DNA from: Volvox africanus
Lineage: Eukaryota; Chlorophyta; Chlorophyceae; Chlamydomonadales; Volvocaceae
NCBI GenBank assembly: GCA_030268105.1
Contig: BSDZ01000004.1
Coordinates: forward strand, 1,723,001 to 1,787,000
DNA: 64,000 bases
Direction: 5' to 3'
The notes below the pieces were generated by a model. The model searched no databases, had not been told where the DNA came from, and saw only the letters and a program-made list of their open reading frames with translations. The position numbers and the translations under genes were made by a program. Below, piece after piece: positions 62,312 to 64,000 of the stretch. Numbering within the stretch: position 1 is the first letter of the stretch; every line of letters begins with the position of its first letter.

Positions 62312-64000
62312 GGAGAGTGGATCGCGGAGTGGTTCGAATGTACAGCGGCCGTATGGAGAGCCGCTCCGGTATTTATGGTGTTTAGACTCGCTGTCGTACG
62401 GGTCGTACGGGTCATAGAGCAGGTGGTCAAACCGCAGACGGTCAATGTGGAAAAGGGTGGTTGTGATGGTTGTGAAGATGGCGCAGAGTAGAAGTGGCGT
62501 TAGTTTGTCGCGAGCTTTAGCTAATGTGATAATTTGCGTCCACATTTGACGTCTTCGGAGCATTATGCCCTTCCCTTTCCCCCGCGCCTCTACCGCTACG
62601 CGCCCCCGGTGTTTGCGGGGCGCTGTGCGGCACCCGGGACGGGAGGGAAGAGGGGGGAATGAAGGGAGCGGACAAAGGGCGATTGCAGCTTCTGAACGCT
62701 AAAATTGATGATGTCGTACATGGATTGAGTTCTTTTGTTTGTCTCACTTTCCCGTGAGATGTCTCTCATCTCAGCTCTTAGCACCGCCGCCGTTGCCACC
62801 CTCACTCTGGGACTCCTCACGTAGGGAGCGTGGGGTGTGCTGCGCTGTGCTGTGTCATGTGCTGTGCTGTGTTATTCGGGCATTCCTTTTGTGATTGTTG
62901 CCAGCTCAGGTCGGCAACAAGGCTACATGCCTTTTGTTAGCCTGAGGGCTCCTGGGGGGGTCATCATTGTGACCTGCACATTAAACGAAGTCACCGCACT
63001 GAACAAATCGCTGTTGTTTGGTCCCGTCACGATTGCGGCAACGAAAGGAGCTGGGAGGGGGAGGCACAGGGTCTAGGAAGGCACAGGACTCTGCACCGCT
63101 GACCCCAACGACTAGGACCGGGCACCAAAACCTCCCCTTGTTGGGGCTGTCATTGGCACAACATGAAAGCCGGAATATCCTCTGCTTTCACGGGGTATCC
63201 ATCAGGAAATCGCTTGGCGTTGTTCCATTTAATCGACGAATGCATATTTGTATTGGCACATTGGAATACGGAGGGGCGGCGATTCGCTGCTGTAATTTTG
63301 TGCGGGTGAGGGAGGCGATGGCTGGGATGGCGGGCGCGCGTCTGTGTAGGTGTGGCTTTGGCGCATGCGTATGTAAGTCGCCAGCTAAAGTGAATTAACC
63401 AACCACAAGTCGTAAGATTACTGTCGCAGCTACGTACGACTGGCTTCGTACGACTGGCTTGGTTAGGGATGATGGTTGAACTGGCTCGTGCAGGAAGGGC
63501 GGTAGTGATTAATCGGCTTTTCAGGTACACGACTGTGTTAATTGCGCATAAGCGATCTCTTTGAATGCCTGGACAAGGCTGCTGATGCTGTTGCCTTCTG
63601 AGCAATTCCTGACAACTATGGCAGTCAGGAATTTATGCGGCAGAGAAACTGACGCAGATATTATCGCAGCTAGGAACGTAGACATCATGTTGCATTGTGC
63701 GTTTTGAGGGTTGCACGGAGTCGAAGGGGCAACTACCCCCGGGTTTTCTTCTCCCCTTCCCCCCCGCCGATGCCGCTGTTTGCACGTGCAATGAAGGGTT
63801 GAGAGCCGGTCGCTGCACCGCTTACGCCAGCCGGGGGCGTGGGGCATTCGTCGGCTTTTGCATACTATGGTGGGAAGAAGAGGGCTCAGGCCTGGCCGCC
63901 AGGACAGGTCCAATCGGCACCCTAGCCCCTGCTGGTGCGGTCATGACTCATGGATGCGCTTCAGCCAGCGGCATCTGGCAAACCGGCTTTTCCCCCCTGC
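62312..64000. other. Terminal segment without a supported gene
   Basis: Open frames on both strands (for example 63521-63913 minus) are short and show no conserved domain or consistent splice partners. The 3' UTR of the preceding gene should be here; a TGTAA occurs near 63290. Confidence 0.45.

Noticed and set aside
63521..63913. A 130-codon minus-strand frame near the window end
   Set aside because: No domain, weak codon bias and no splice partners; probably chance.

Overview
This is a eukaryotic nuclear window. The real genes are split into many short exons with GT..AG introns of mostly 100-800 bp, and encode organelle-targeted and spliceosome/nucleolar proteins. Exons are GC-richer than introns and intergenic DNA, coding sequence is rich in Ala/Gly/Gln runs, and TGTAA-type polyadenylation signals occur a few hundred bases after several stops. 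This fits a green alga of the Chlamydomonadales, probably a volvocine such as Volvox. The species is inference; I had no database. Exon borders were read by eye from splice motifs, reading-frame phase and protein-family conservation.

Layout: (1) 159-3015 (+), the 3' end of an ABC1K (COQ8/UbiB-like) atypical kinase. (2) 4607-17786 (+), a complete 25-exon CHD chromatin remodeler of about 1982 aa. Its intron 23 holds an AT-rich block that looks like decayed bacterial DNA, and intron 8 holds a smaller AT-rich block. (3) 20236-22121 (-), a SANT/Myb-like protein. (4) 22948-24865 (-), a Nudix hydrolase preceded by C2H2-like zinc knuckles. (5) 25170-25781 (-), a possible unknown gene. (6) 26778-28949 (+), an organellar split-barrel FMN-binding/DUF2470 protein. 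(7) 30356-34199 (+), complex I subunit NDUFS4, with two very long microsatellites in adjacent introns: 72 perfect copies of a hexamer, then about 360 bp of CTTC/CCTC. (8) 35856-38653 (-), an organellar ribosome recycling factor. (9) 39223-47039 (+), SART1/Snu66 of the U4/U6.U5 tri-snRNP, divergent from the RRF gene. (10) 50052-58192 (+), the DDX10/Dbp4 DEAD-box RNA helicase of ribosome biogenesis. (11) 60461-62311 (+), a 616-aa low-complexity open frame of unknown function.

The genes do not form a pathway. They are housekeeping functions: plastid/mitochondrial maintenance (ABC1K, DUF2470 protein, NDUFS4, RRF), chromatin (CHD, SANT-like), splicing (SART1) and ribosome assembly (DDX10). Most very long open frames outside these exons are simple-repeat artefacts, intron read-through or antisense shadows.

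The most unusual points are the bacterial-looking AT-rich DNA inside CHD introns, the extreme NDUFS4 intron repeats, the zinc-finger/Nudix combination, and several perfect inverted repeats in intergenic DNA. I saw no tRNA, rRNA or CRISPR array, and no intact transposon.
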